A DNA stretch of 64,000 nucleotides from Planotetraspora kaengkrachanensis (lineage in GTDB: Bacteria; Actinomycetota; Actinomycetes; Streptosporangiales; Streptosporangiaceae): positions 124,001 through 188,000 of the forward strand of contig NZ_BONV01000019.1 of assembly GCF_016862895.1 (NCBI RefSeq), read 5' to 3'. The notes beneath the pieces are model-generated. The model was given only the letters and a program-made list of their open reading frames with translations, was not told the origin of the DNA and made no database searches. Below, one piece after another: positions 33,122-42,700 of this stretch; the first letter of the stretch is position 1; each line of letters starts with the position of its first letter. Both the position numbers and the translations under genes were made by a program.

Positions 33122-33931
33122 ATGGATGACATGAGAGCGGGCGGGGACGTGGCCGACCGGGCGCGGCTGACCCCACCGGAGGCGCGGGCGCTCTTCCGGG
33201 CGGGGCTTGTCACACCCACCTCCGGCTGGGCGGCGGGCTGGACCCAGGCCAACCTGATCGCGTTGCCGAGGGACCGGGCGTACGACTTCCTGGTGTTCGC
33301 CCAGCGCAACCCGCGGTCATGCCCGGTGCTGGACGTCACCGAGCCGGGCGAGACCGCAGCGTCGATCTTCGCCGGCGACCTGCGCACCGACCTGCCCGCC
33401 TACCGCGTCTACCGGAACGGTGAGCAGGTCGCCGAGGTCGCGGACGTGAGCTCCCACTGGCGTGACGACCTGGTCTGCTTCCTCATCGGCTGCAGCTTCA
33501 CCTTCGAGGCGGCCCTGCTGGAGGCGGGTGTGCCGGTCCGCCACATCGAGGCGGGCACGAACGTGCCCATGTATCTGACCGACCGCCCGTGCCGGCCGGC
33601 GGGCGAGCTGGCCGGCCCCCTCGTGGTGTCGATGCGTCCGGTCCCCGCCGAACTGGTGTCGGCCGCGGTCCGGATCACCTCGCGTTACCCGGCCGTCCAC
33701 GGCGCCCCGGTGCATGTGGGCGATCCCGCCGTGCTGGGCATCGCGGACCTCGACCGCCCTGACTTCGGCGACGCGGTGGAGGTACGCGCCGGCGAGTTGC
33801 CGGTCTTCTGGGCCTGCGGGGTGACTCCCCAGGCCGCGGTGATGCGGTCGCGGCCTCCGTTCGCCATCGGCCACGCGCCCGGCCACATGGCGATCACCGA
33901 CGCCCGCGACAGCGCGTACGCGGTGCCCTGA
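33122..33931 (+). CDS. DUF1445 putative hydro-lyase (YcsI family)
   Basis: This 269-residue protein matches the DUF1445/UPF0317 pattern. It has an N-terminal ARALFRAG...[22 protein letters not shown], central [27 protein letters not shown] and [12 protein letters not shown], and C-terminal [15 protein letters not shown] and [12 protein letters not shown]. Relatives include a D-glutamate cyclase, so a role in amino- or hydroxy-acid metabolism is likely, but the substrate here is unknown. Length is typical. ATG 33122 is used (ATG 33131 possible); neither has a strong Shine-Dalgarno. Confidence 0.88.
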   Translation: MDDMRAGGDVADRARLTPPEARALFRAGLVTPTSGWAAGWTQANLIALPRDRAYDFLVFAQRNPRSCPVLDVTEPGETAASIFAGDLRTDLPAYRVYRNGEQVAEVADVSSHWRDDLVCFLIGCSFTFEAALLEAGVPVRHIEAGTNVPMYLTDRPCRPAGELAGPLVVSMRPVPAELVSAAVRITSRYPAVHGAPVHVGDPAVLGIADLDRPDFGDAVEVRAGELPVFWACGVTPQAAVMRSRPPFAIGHAPGHMAITDARDSAYAVP

Positions 33932-33969
33932 CCGGCCCCCCTACCGGGCCATGTCGGACCGCACCGCGA

Positions 33970-35181
33970 TCAGGCCGTGGCTGCTGCGGGAACGGCACCG
34001 GGGACGGCCGTGCGACGGGAGATCCTCGGGGCGATGGCTCCGATCCCGAGGGCGGCACCGATGCCCGCGACGGCGCTGAACCACCAGACCACGGCGGGGC
34101 CGGCGGCGGCGTAGACGGTGGTGCCCACGGACAGGGTGATGAATCGGGCGATGCCCCACGTCCACTGGAAGCTGCCCTGATAGCGGCCGCGAGCGTCGGC
34201 CGGGGCGAGGCTCGCGACGATCGAGCCGGGGATGCCGCCGACCATCGCCTCGCCGATCGACCAGAGGACGACCGTCCCGCCGTACGACCAGGTGTCGTGC
34301 GCCACTCCGGTCAGAGCGATGCCGGTCGCGGCGAGCACACTGGCACTCACATAAACCGGGACCTGCCGGAACCGGGCCAGGACGTTCGTGGCGATCGGTT
34401 GCAGCACCACCACCAGGGCGGCGTTGAGCGTGGCCATCAGGCCGAGGGTGGTGGCGGGCAGGCCGTGGTCACGGATCGCCAGCGGCAGGCAGACCTCGGT
34501 GAGCGAGTAGATCGCCAGCCCGACGCCGAACAGCGGAAGCAACGCCCGCATCAGCGGATCCCGGAACACCACTCCGTAACCCGTCCCGCCTCCGGAATCG
34601 GTGGTCCGCACGGCGACGGCGTTTCCGCCGGGCAGCAGCACGACGATGATGAGCGCGAACGCCAGCGAGCTCGCCGCGTCCAGCGTGAACAGCAGCCAGT
34701 AGCCGTGCGTCGCCAGGAATCCGCCGAGCATTCCGGCCACGGCGGTGCCGATGTTGATCGCCCAATGGAGCAACGAGAAGGCGGTGCGCCGCCGCTCGGC
34801 AGGCACCGTGTCGGCGAGCAGGGCGCCGGCGGCCGGGCTGACCATCGAGCCCGCCGCGCTGAGAAGCGCGGCCGCGAGTGCCAGCGTGACCACGTTCGGC
34901 GCGGCGAACAGCAGGCCCTGCGCGAGAGCCGTTCCGATCAGTCCGGTCAGCATCGTGGGACGCCGGCCCACCCGGTCGGCGAGCAGGCCGCCGACCACCG
35001 GGCCGATCAGGTTGCCCGCGCCCAGCGCACCCAGCACGTACGGGGTCTGCGTGGTGGGGATGCCACGCGATCCGAGGTAGAAGACGAGGAAGGGGGTGAC
35101 CACGTAACCGAGCCGGTTCACCACGGTGCCGGCGAAGACGACCCAGGCGGTACGGGGCAGTCCGCTGAAGGTGGAGAGCAT
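33970..35181 (-). CDS. MFS transporter, drug-efflux type
   Basis: This 403-residue protein has twelve hydrophobic segments. The MFS signature GLLADRVGRRPTMLTG sits in the loop after TM2, and FSLLHWAINIGTAVAGMLGG is typical of TM5 of DHA1-type exporters. The substrate is unknown. ATG 35181 (AGGA eight bases upstream) is preferred to 35208. It is divergent from a winged-helix regulator with only 69 bp between start codons, the classic exporter/repressor arrangement. Confidence 0.88.
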   Translation of the reverse strand: MLSTFSGLPRTAWVVFAGTVVNRLGYVVTPFLVFYLGSRGIPTTQTPYVLGALGAGNLIGPVVGGLLADRVGRRPTMLTGLIGTALAQGLLFAAPNVVTLALAAALLSAAGSMVSPAAGALLADTVPAERRRTAFSLLHWAINIGTAVAGMLGGFLATHGYWLLFTLDAASSLAFALIIVVLLPGGNAVAVRTTDSGGGTGYGVVFRDPLMRALLPLFGVGLAIYSLTEVCLPLAIRDHGLPATTLGLMATLNAALVVVLQPIATNVLARFRQVPVYVSASVLAATGIALTGVAHDTWSYGGTVVLWSIGEAMVGGIPGSIVASLAPADARGRYQGSFQWTWGIARFITLSVGTTVYAAAGPAVVWWFSAVAGIGAALGIGAIAPRISRRTAVPGAVPAAATA

Positions 35182-35250
35182 GTCGGAGATCCTGCGACCG
35201 CCGTACACTCATGACCATTGATTAAGTCCAGATCGAATCTTGGAGCGCCC

Positions 35251-36222
35251 GTGCTGTCCGAACTGGCCTTCTCAGCCGACGATCTGGCCCTGACCCGGTT
35301 CGCGGTCTCGCCGATGTGGGAGGTCGTCACCAGCTTCCGGCTGCTCGCGATGGGAACCGCGCATCCCGTGCACCGCGCCTGGATCGATCAGGTACGGCCG
35401 CGCGTGGCCGCCGCCAAGTTGGACTCGGGCTGTTTGGCCGAACTGATCCCGGCCAGTCGTTATCTCCCCGACTTCCTCACCCCGCCGCCCGACGAGCCGG
35501 CTCCCACCCTCGACGCCGAACTCGCCGCCATCCGCGCCACTCCGGCCGATCAGGTGCTGGCCGACCTCGACCTCCTCGGCGGCGCCGGTCCCCACGGCAA
35601 GGCTCTTCGCGCCGACCCGGAAGCCCGGCTGCGCCGCCTCACGGAGGAGATCGAGGTCTACTGGGAGGTGGCGCTCGCTCCCTACTGGGCGAGGATCCGC
35701 GTGGTGCTCGACGCGGACGTCTTCCACCGTGCCCGGCAGGTCGCCGAGCGCGGCGCGGGCCACCTGTTCAACGACCTGCACTCCACGGTGAGCTGGGACG
35801 ACAACACCCTCCGGTTGGTCCGCAGGCATTGCGGCATCCGCCGCGAGACGACCGGGTCGGGGTTGCTGCTGGTCCCCTCCGTCTTCGCCGACGGCATGCT
35901 CACCTGGTCGCGCCCGCCGGAGCCGCCCCAGCTCGCCTATCCCGCGCGCGGAATCGGCACGTTGTGGGAGAGCCGCCCGGTCGCGCACCTCGAGGCGATC
36001 GCGCGTGTCCTCGGCCGATCCCGATCCGTCATCCTGGCCGAGTTGGAGGCCCCGGCCTCCACGACCGATCTCGCCCGCCGCACCGGCATCTCCGCGGCGG
36101 GGGTCTCCCAGCACCTGACCGCCCTGCGGGACGCCGGCATGGTCAGCGCCCACCGTGCGGGCCACTCGGTCCTCTACGCCCGCACGACCATCGCGGAATC
36201 CCTCCTCGCCGTGACGGGCTGA
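35251..36222 (+). CDS. DUF5937/ArsR-like winged-helix regulator
   Basis: This 323-residue protein has an actinobacterial DUF5937-type N-terminal domain (FAVSPMWEVVTSFRLLAMG, ELIPASRYLPDFLTPPP) that presumably senses a ligand. A C-terminal ArsR-type helix-turn-helix follows (ARRTGISAAGVSQHLTALRDAG, then VLYARTTIAESLL). GTG 35251 has GGAG five bases upstream and is preferred to TTG 35218. Divergence from the MFS exporter suggests it controls that gene. No metal-binding cysteine motif is present. Confidence 0.85.
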   Translation: MLSELAFSADDLALTRFAVSPMWEVVTSFRLLAMGTAHPVHRAWIDQVRPRVAAAKLDSGCLAELIPASRYLPDFLTPPPDEPAPTLDAELAAIRATPADQVLADLDLLGGAGPHGKALRADPEARLRRLTEEIEVYWEVALAPYWARIRVVLDADVFHRARQVAERGAGHLFNDLHSTVSWDDNTLRLVRRHCGIRRETTGSGLLLVPSVFADGMLTWSRPPEPPQLAYPARGIGTLWESRPVAHLEAIARVLGRSRSVILAELEAPASTTDLARRTGISAAGVSQHLTALRDAGMVSAHRAGHSVLYARTTIAESLLAVTG

Positions 36223-36236
36223 ATCGCTCGAGGCCG

Positions 36237-36400
36237 TCAGCGGGCGGCGCGGACGGCCGTGACGACGGCGGCGACGGCGCCGAGCGAGAGGGCGACGGCG
36301 AAGCCGATCATCGTGGCCTCGAGGGCCGCGCTCTGGATGACGAGGCTGAACGCGATCGACGGCAGGCCCATGCCGAGGTAGGCGACGACGCCGGGTGGCG
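36237..36400 (-). pseudogene. C-terminal fragment of an MFS-like transporter
   Basis: Read on the minus strand and ending at TGA 36239-36237, this stretch encodes GVVAYLGMGLPSIAFSLVIQ followed by a second hydrophobic helix (TMIGFAVALSLGAVAAVVTA) and an arginine-rich tail. That is the normal ending of an MFS permease. No in-frame start or upstream body exists, because the VOC gene occupies the space. I read it as the residue of a deleted transporter. Confidence 0.5.
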
Positions 36401-36407
36401 GCGCGGC

Positions 36408-36884
36408 TCAGGTCCGCCAGGGCATGTGCTGGAGGGTCCAGGTGTTGCCGTCCGGGTCGGCGAAGGCGGCGTAGAAGACACCGCCCAGATCCTCGACCGG
36501 CCCCACGTCGGCGCCGCGCTCGATGAACGTCGCCCGGGCCTGCTCGATGTCGCTCACCACCAGGTGCAGGCCGCGCAGCGTCCCGACGGGCATGTCGAGA
36601 GACGGTACGCCCTCGCTCAGGACGATCGAGCAGGCCGAGCCCGGCGGAGTGAACTGGACGATCCGCACCCCGTCCGCCGGTCGCACGTCCACGTCCGGGT
36701 GGAAACCGAGAGCCGCATAGAAGGCCTTGGCCCGGTCGATGTCCTCGACGGGCACCGGGACGAGTTCGAGCAGGAACATCCCGGGACGTACGGGCGGCAT
36801 GTCGGGGTCGGCCGGGATGTCGGCGACATCGGCCGGAATCTCGGTCTGCGTGCGCCGCAGGTCGCCGGGCTGGGAGTCGGTCAT
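36408..36884 (-). CDS. VOC-family (glyoxalase-like) protein
   Basis: This 158-residue VOC protein has paired modules: FLLELVPVPVEDIDRAKAFYAALGF then VRIVQFTPPGSACSIVLSEG, followed by LRGLHLVVSDIEQARATFIE and FYAAFADPDGNTWTLQHM. This subgroup (glyoxalase with an FxDPDGN ending) is common beside SRPBCC genes. It is the last gene of an ArsR-SRPBCC-VOC operon and overlaps the SRPBCC stop as ATGA. Reaction unknown. Confidence 0.88.
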   Translation of the reverse strand: MTDSQPGDLRRTQTEIPADVADIPADPDMPPVRPGMFLLELVPVPVEDIDRAKAFYAALGFHPDVDVRPADGVRIVQFTPPGSACSIVLSEGVPSLDMPVGTLRGLHLVVSDIEQARATFIERGADVGPVEDLGGVFYAAFADPDGNTWTLQHMPWRT

Positions 36885-37387
36885 TCGAGATCGCCTTTCG
36901 GGGTCGTTTCGCTGAGCACCTCGGCGAGCCGGTCGTAGGCCTCGCCCGCGCCGCGTTTCATGGGGGTACGGAGCACGCTGTCGCGGATCTCCCGCGAGGA
37001 GTAGCGCACGGTGGTGTTCATCGTGGTCCTGCCGTGCGACTCGTCGAAGACGGTGGTGACGAGCGCCTCGCCCGCTTCCCAGCCGGTGTGCAGTTCGGTC
37101 TGAACCAGCCGGTATGGCGGTTCGACCTCGTGGTACACGCCGCTGAGGCCCATCTCGGCGCCGTCCGGACCGCGAGACACGAAGCGCCACGTGCCGCCGG
37201 GACGCAGGTCGATCTCGCAGACGACGAGATGCCAGCCACGCGCCCCGTGCCACCGCCGGAGCAGTTCCGGCCGGGTGAACGCGTCGAACACGAGCGGACG
37301 GGACGCGTCGAACGTCCTGGTCAGAACCAGTTCGGTGTCGGACGGTGTCGTCACAGACAGGCCCTCGCCGGGCGCCGGCCGTGACAT
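36881..37387 (-). CDS. SRPBCC (AHSA1-like) protein
   Basis: This 168-residue START/AHSA1-fold protein has the family opening LVLTRTFDASRPLVFDAFTRPELLRRWHG and the ending GAGEAYDRLAEVLSE. The fold forms a hydrophobic ligand cavity; the ligand is not known. ATG 37387 overlaps the ArsR stop as TGATG (a GTG at 37390 would overlap as GTGA). The ArsR-SRPBCC-VOC order is frequent in actinobacteria. Confidence 0.9.
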   Translation of the reverse strand: MSRPAPGEGLSVTTPSDTELVLTRTFDASRPLVFDAFTRPELLRRWHGARGWHLVVCEIDLRPGGTWRFVSRGPDGAEMGLSGVYHEVEPPYRLVQTELHTGWEAGEALVTTVFDESHGRTTMNTTVRYSSREIRDSVLRTPMKRGAGEAYDRLAEVLSETTPKGDLE

Positions 37388-37743
37388 CACAGGGCCTCCC
37401 GTTCTCCGGTGCCGGACTTGTCGGCCTCGAGTTCGCCCAGCAGGTCGTCGAGTCGCTGATAACTCTCCTCCCAGTAGGAGCGGTAGTCCGCCAGCCAGTC
37501 CATCGCGGTCTTGAGCCGGGTGGCCTCCAGCCGGCACGGTCTCCGCTGCGCGTCGCGACCTCGGGAGATCAAGCCCGCGCGCTCCAGCACCCGCAGGTGC
37601 TTGGAAACGCCCGGCTGGCTCATCGCGAACGGGGCGGCCAACTCCATCACCGTGGCCTCGCCTTCCGCCAGCCGGGCCAGGATCGCCCGCCTGGTGGGAT
37701 CGGCCAATGCGGCGAACGTCGCGTCGAGAATGTCGGAGGCCAC
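37387..37743 (-). CDS. ArsR-family transcriptional regulator
   Basis: This 118-residue winged-helix repressor has the typical FAALADPTRRAILARLAEGEA, VMELAAPFAMSQPGVSKHLRV and LERAGLISRGRDAQRRPCRL. It lacks the CxC metal motif of arsenic or zinc sensors and belongs to the SRPBCC-linked subgroup. The start is GTG 37743 with GGAAGG seven bases upstream. The AT-rich palindromic site at 37763-37782, just upstream, is a good candidate autoregulatory operator. Confidence 0.92.
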   Translation of the reverse strand: MASDILDATFAALADPTRRAILARLAEGEATVMELAAPFAMSQPGVSKHLRVLERAGLISRGRDAQRRPCRLEATRLKTAMDWLADYRSYWEESYQRLDDLLGELEADKSGTGEREAL

Positions 37744-37762
37744 GCTGATTACCTTCCAGTTC

Positions 37763-37782
37763 TATAACTAGATGGTTTTATA
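37763..37782 (-). promoter_or_regulatory. AT-rich imperfect palindrome, probable ArsR operator
   Basis: The 20-bp TATAACTAGATGGTTTTATA has outer arms TATAA/TTATA and inner AAC/GTT symmetry. It lies 20 bp upstream of the ArsR start in otherwise GC-rich DNA, and it also supplies -10-like TATAAA on the minus strand. Confidence 0.5.
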
Positions 37783-37894
37783 CGTGTGCGCTTCAGTCCA
37801 TGTCAAGGCCCGTGCCCCCCCCGCGCCTGCGTCGACCGGGGATGAAGGGAAGCAACCGGCGGGTCGGTCGGCCGGTTCCGGCGGGTGCGGACCG

Positions 37895-37929
37895 GGCGGG
37901 GGGCGGCCCACACACCGCCGGCCCCCGCC
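37895..37929 (-). terminator. GC-rich hairpin at the end of the CU044_5270-type gene
   Basis: An imperfect stem, GGCGGG-GGGCGG (37895-37906) with CCGCC and CCCCCGCC (37915-37929), ends at the TAG stop of the leftward gene. It probably separates this gene from the ArsR region. Confidence 0.4.
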
Positions 37930-39053
37930 TATTCCTTGGGCGGTGCGTCGTCGGACCAGGCGGCGCTGATGACGACGGTGTAGCTCATGAGCTTGTCCCT
38001 GCCTCCCAGGCTCCAGGACTCCTCGGCGAGGGCGTGCCCGGTGCGCGGATCGATGATCAGCCGGATCTGGCCGAGCGCGCCCGAGTCGCCGCGCCGGGTG
38101 TAGGCAACGGCCACCCCTTTACGGCCGTGCTGGTCGGTGACAGTGCCCAGGCTGGTGATGCCCTTCAGGCCGGCGATCAGCTTGTAAGCCGCCGCACGCA
38201 CCTCCGGAGTCACCGGCAGATCGAGCACGAGCGCGTTGGCGCTCCAGAACAGGTACGCGTTCTCGCTCTCGAGACTGCCCGTGCCGGCGTGCTTTCTGAG
38301 CAGATAGGCCTTCAGAGCCGACGGATCGGCCGGCAGCGCGGACAACTCCGCCGAGGTGATCGGCTGTCCGCCGAGGAGGTGAATATCCTTGCCGGACAGA
38401 CCATCTGGCGTCCTGAGCCGGCGAGGCCCCCCCTTTGCGCTGATGATGACGGGTTTCATGCCCTTGGGTGCGGGCTCGGTCCACCGGGCGGGGGAGCCGT
38501 CCCGCTTCCACGCCTGCTCGTCCGCGGCGGTGGCCGGTGCGGCGCCCATGCTCTGGAAGAAGACCCAGCTCCTGTCCTTCGGGCCGGACGCCAGCCATTT
38601 CTCGTCGATCATCCTGATGACGACGTCGTACGGCCTGGCCTTGGGACCGACCTGCCGGGTCTCGCCGTTCTCGATCCTGGTGACCCAGTACCGCCCGCCT
38701 GCGGCCTCGTCGGCGGCGACCTGCTCGGCGGCGACCAGGAGCAGCCCCCGTGCCGTGACGGGCGTGTCCGCGGGTGTGTCCACGGGCGCGGGCCGCTGGG
38801 TGAGGGTGGGCTGAGGCGTGGGGGTGGCGGGGCTCTGGGCGACCATCACCGTGACCATCACCATGACCGCCGCCGCGGCCGCCACAGCGGGGACGAGCCC
38901 GGCGGCGAGAACCAGCCTGCGCCTGCTCGCCCGGCCGCCGGTCTCCTGCGGGAAGGCGGTGACGGCGGCCAGGTCGATCGGGCGCGGGCCTCGATCGAGC
39001 TGGGCGGGCCGGGCCTCTGACAGCACCCGCAGCACGTCGCGATGCCTGCTCAT
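37929..39053 (-). CDS. CU044_5270-family membrane-anchored protein (second copy)
   Basis: This 374-residue protein has a cytoplasmic N-terminus of about 45 residues (MSRHRDVLRVLSEARPAQLD), a transmembrane segment (LVLAAGLVPAVAAAAAVMVM), a T/P-rich stalk, and the family extracytoplasmic domain (GRYWVTRIENGE, DEKWLASGPKDRSWVF, AAYKLIAGLKGITSLG). It overlaps the upstream sigma gene as ATGA. Layout and family match the pair at 30467-32193, pointing to an old duplication or repeated acquisition. Confidence 0.8.
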   Translation of the reverse strand: MSRHRDVLRVLSEARPAQLDRGPRPIDLAAVTAFPQETGGRASRRRLVLAAGLVPAVAAAAAVMVMVTVMVAQSPATPTPQPTLTQRPAPVDTPADTPVTARGLLLVAAEQVAADEAAGGRYWVTRIENGETRQVGPKARPYDVVIRMIDEKWLASGPKDRSWVFFQSMGAAPATAADEQAWKRDGSPARWTEPAPKGMKPVIISAKGGPRRLRTPDGLSGKDIHLLGGQPITSAELSALPADPSALKAYLLRKHAGTGSLESENAYLFWSANALVLDLPVTPEVRAAAYKLIAGLKGITSLGTVTDQHGRKGVAVAYTRRGDSGALGQIRLIIDPRTGHALAEESWSLGGRDKLMSYTVVISAAWSDDAPPKE

Positions 39054-39574
39054 CGGCTGAACTCCTTGAGGTCGAATGTGGTCGGTGCGTCTTCCATGGC
39101 GGCTTCGAGCCGCTTCCTGGCGCGGTGCAGGCGGACGAAGAACGTCGCCACCGAGCAGCCGACGACGTGCGCCGCCTCCCGGTTGGACAGGCCCTGCCAT
39201 GCCATGAGCGTCAGCAGTTCGCGGTCGCCGTCGCTCAACCGGGCCAGGGCGGCCAGGACGGCGGCCCGCTCGGTCACCCCGTCGGCCACGTCCGCGTCCG
39301 CCTCCTCCACCCAGGCACGCAACTCGGCGGCCAGCGAGGCCTGCCGTACCTCGTCCCGGTATCGCCCGTGCATCACGTTGCGGGCCGTCACCAACAGCCA
39401 CGGCAACGGCGTCTCGGGGACCATGGACAGGCGCCGCCATGCGACGAGGAAGGTTTCGCCGACCACGTCGTCGGCGAGCTGCCGGCCCGCCCGGCTCACC
39501 GCGTACGCGTATACCTGCTCGTGGCAGGCCGCGTACATCTCGGTGAACCGGGCGCCCGCATCTGGTTCCTTCAC
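39050..39574 (-). CDS. ECF-type RNA polymerase sigma factor (second copy)
   Basis: This 174-residue sigma factor has region 2 (FTEMYAACHEQVYAYAVSRA...ADDVVGETFLVAWRRL) and region 4 (LARLSDGDRELLTLMAWQGL, then REAAHVVGCSVATFFVRLHRA). GTG 39574, preceded by GGAGCAGGA, is chosen over the GTG/ATG codons further upstream, which lack a Shine-Dalgarno and would add a nonconserved proline-rich leader. It is coupled to its CU044_5270 partner. Confidence 0.88.
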   Translation of the reverse strand: MKEPDAGARFTEMYAACHEQVYAYAVSRAGRQLADDVVGETFLVAWRRLSMVPETPLPWLLVTARNVMHGRYRDEVRQASLAAELRAWVEEADADVADGVTERAAVLAALARLSDGDRELLTLMAWQGLSNREAAHVVGCSVATFFVRLHRARKRLEAAMEDAPTTFDLKEFSR

Positions 39575-39715
39575 TGGTCCTGCTCCTTCGTCGGGGAAGG
39601 TGTCACCGGGTAATGCGCAGGGAGCCTCCGTTCTTACCTCCGGCGCGGGATCCGGCGCCATACGGCAGGCGCCGCCGCCGGCGCGACGCCTGCCGGGCCG
39701 GGGCGTGACGACGAA

Positions 39716-39749
39716 GGGCGCCCAGGCCCGTCTCCGGACCTGGACGCCC
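39716..39749 (-). terminator. hairpin terminator after the sugar-dehydrogenase-like gene
   Basis: A 15-bp stem with two mismatches (39716-39730 with 39735-39749) and a 4-base loop lies 17 bp past the stop codon of the leftward gene. Confidence 0.7.
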
Positions 39750-39766
39750 CTCGCGTGTCACCGGCT

Positions 39767-42700
39767 TCACATGGCGCGGACCTGGGCGATCAGCGCCTGC
39801 GCGTCGCGGACGAGCGCGTCACGCACCGCCCTGTCGGTCACGTGGAACGGAATGCGGACGGAGTCGGCGAACCGCTCCAGCGCCTTCACGGCGTTCTTCG
39901 TCTTGCCCTTGCGCGCGTCCTTGTCGGCCTGGTCGAGCTGGGCGCGCAGGACGATCGAGCCCAGGATCGTCACCGACCCCGCCTCCCTGAAGTCGCCGAG
40001 GAGCGTGCGCACGTCCGCGAAGGAGGTCGTGACCTGGAAGGCGACGGTCTTCGTCGTCGTCCGGCCCGCCTTGTCCTTCGTCGTGACGGACAGGCTGTGC
40101 TCGCCGAGCGTCAGCCGCCACAGGGCGACCGGCCGTCCCGTGACGACCTGCCCGCCGTCGATCGTCGCGGTCACCGTGTCCACGCCCGACGTGGCGTCCG
40201 CCGCCGAGAAGACCGGCGTGACGGAGGCGGAGTCTCCGTACGCCTTGGCCTCCACGCCGCTGACGTCCAGGGTGGGCGCGGTCTTGTCGATCCGGACCGT
40301 GAGCGATCCGACCGGCGAGACGTTGCCGCCCGTGTCGGTCGCCCGGTACCGCACCTCGTGCACGCCCTCGGCGCTCAGCGTCACCGGGTTGCTGGCGTTC
40401 GACCAGGTGGCGCCGTTGTTGAGGGAGTACTGCCGGCTCGCCACCGCCACGTTGTCGGTCGCGGAGACGGTCAGCGTGACGTCGCCGGTGTACCAGCCGT
40501 TTGCGCCGTTCGGCTGGGCCGGGTTCGGTGTCGCCGTCACGGCCGGCGGCGTCGTGTCCGCGGTGCCGTCCCCCTGGAAGACGAACTCGTCGAGGTCCAC
40601 GCCGCCTGTCGAGGTGACGTAGAGCCTGCCGCTGCCGGTCGGAGCGCCCGCGAGCGCGGTGTCAACCGTCTGCCAGCCGTCCCCGGCGGGCACCGTGACG
40701 GTGGCGAACGGCTCGGCGGACGGCGAGTTCCACCGCAGGGACAACGTGCCTGCGCCGGAGGCCCGGGTCGTCACGCCGGTGATGCCCGCGAAGTTCACCG
40801 GGTCGTAGGCGATCCAGTCACCGGGGTCGAACGAGGTGATCTTGGCCAGGGCGGACGCGGTCTCGTCCTCGACCTCGGTGACCCCGCTGCTCGCGTCCGC
40901 GTGCTCGGCCTGCAACTGCTTCGGGTTGAGGATGAGCGTCGCGTCGCCGAGCGCACCCGGGATGCCGGCGTGGCCGTTGTCCCGGTAGCTCACGACGACG
41001 ACGCCGAAGATGTTCTCGGTCTCACCGTGCTGGGGGGCGTCGGCGGGCGTCGCCCACCCCCCGCTGCACCCGGTTCCGGTCGTCAGCGGGTGGGCGTGGA
41101 CGTCGTGGCCGAGTCCGAAGGTCCACTGCACCCGGCTGCAGACCGGGGTGTCGCCGTCCTCCGCGTCGGAAACCGCGATCCGGAACGGCACCACGTCTCC
41201 CCAGTCGATGAAACCGCCGTTTCCTGGAGTCTGGATGGTCACCTCGGGGGCGGTGTTGCCCACGGTGATCTCCGTCGTGGTGAGCCCGAACTTGCCCTGG
41301 GCGTCGGTCACGCGCAGCCGGGCGACGTACTGGCCCAACTCGGCGTAGGTGTGGGAGGCCGTCACGCCCGTCGCGTCGAAGGTTCCGTTCCCGTCGAAGT
41401 CCCACTCGTACGTCAACGTCCCCGGCTCGGCGTCCGTCGACGACTCCGCGCTGAACGCGACGGTGAGCGGCGCGTCGCTGCTCGACCTGCGGTCAGCCGT
41501 GATCTTCGCCTGAGGGGTCTTGTTCCCCGGCGTGTAGTCGATGCGGTAGAGGCCCGCGTCGGGGTTGGCGCGGAAGAAGCCGTCGCCGTAGTCGAGGACG
41601 TACAACGAGCCGTCGGGGCCGAACTCGATGTCCATCGGGCTGTCGGTGATGGGCATCGCCATCGAGGTGAGCGCGCTGTTGGGCAGGAACTGCTCGATCG
41701 CGGTGACCGGCCCGTCCGCTCCCGAGACCGTGAACGCCGCCAGGTAGTCCTGGGAGAACTCGGCGAAGAACGCCTTCTTGTCCCAGTACTCGGGGAACTT
41801 CGTCGGCGACGGGTTGGACGCGTCGTAGTGGTAGACGGGGCCGCCCATCGGCCCCTGGCCGCCCTGCGGGTCGAAGTCGGTCAGCCCCGCCCAGGCCGCG
41901 GGCTGGTGGGTGTTGTTGTCGCCGTAGTAGAGGTCAGCCGGCGTCGCGGCGGGCAGTTTGTCCAGCCCGGTGTTCCACCGTGACGTGTTGACCGGACCGC
42001 CCGCGCAGTCGAACCACTCGCGCGGCGTCGCGGTCTGGAAGTTCCAGTTGTTGTAGTTGAAGTCGTCGCCCGTGCAGTACGGCCAGCCGCTGTTCATCGG
42101 CGTGCCGATGGGGGTGACGTTCCACTCCACGTATCCGAGCGGGCCGCGGTTGGGGTCGGGCGCACCGGCGTCGGGGCCGTAGTCCGCCCACGAGACCGTC
42201 CCGGTCGCCGGGTCGACGTCCATGCGGAACGGGTTCCGCACTCCCGTCACGAAGATCTCCGGACGGGTCCTGGCCGTTCCCGGGGCGAACAGGTTGCCCT
42301 CGGGAATCGTGTAGGAGCCGTCCTCCTCGACGTGGATCCGGAGGATCTTGCCCCTCAGGTCGTTGCTGTTGCCCGAGCCGCGGCGCGAGTCGAACCCGGG
42401 GTTCATCCCGGGGGCGTCGTTGTTGGGTGCGAAGCCGTTGGCGCCGGGCGTGCTGGCGGGGGTGTTGTCGCCGGTCGCGAGGTAGAGGTTGCCGTCGGCG
42501 TCCCAGTCCATGTCGCCGGCGACGTGGCAGCACTGGCCGCGCTGCGTCTCCACCTTGATGACGACCTGCTCGGTGGACAGGTCGAGCGCGTCGCCCGTCC
42601 ACTTGAACCGGGACAGCTGGTTGTAGCCCTTCCACTGGTTCCAGTACGACTCGTCCGCGCCGGCGGGCACCGAGTTGGGCGCCGACCCCGTCGGCGTCGT

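Noticed and set aside
39755-41983. 742-residue rightward ORF opposite the sugar-dehydrogenase-like gene
   Set aside because: It is valine/arginine/glycine-rich shadow sequence; the minus strand carries recognisable PKD, CBM6-like and FIMAH segments.
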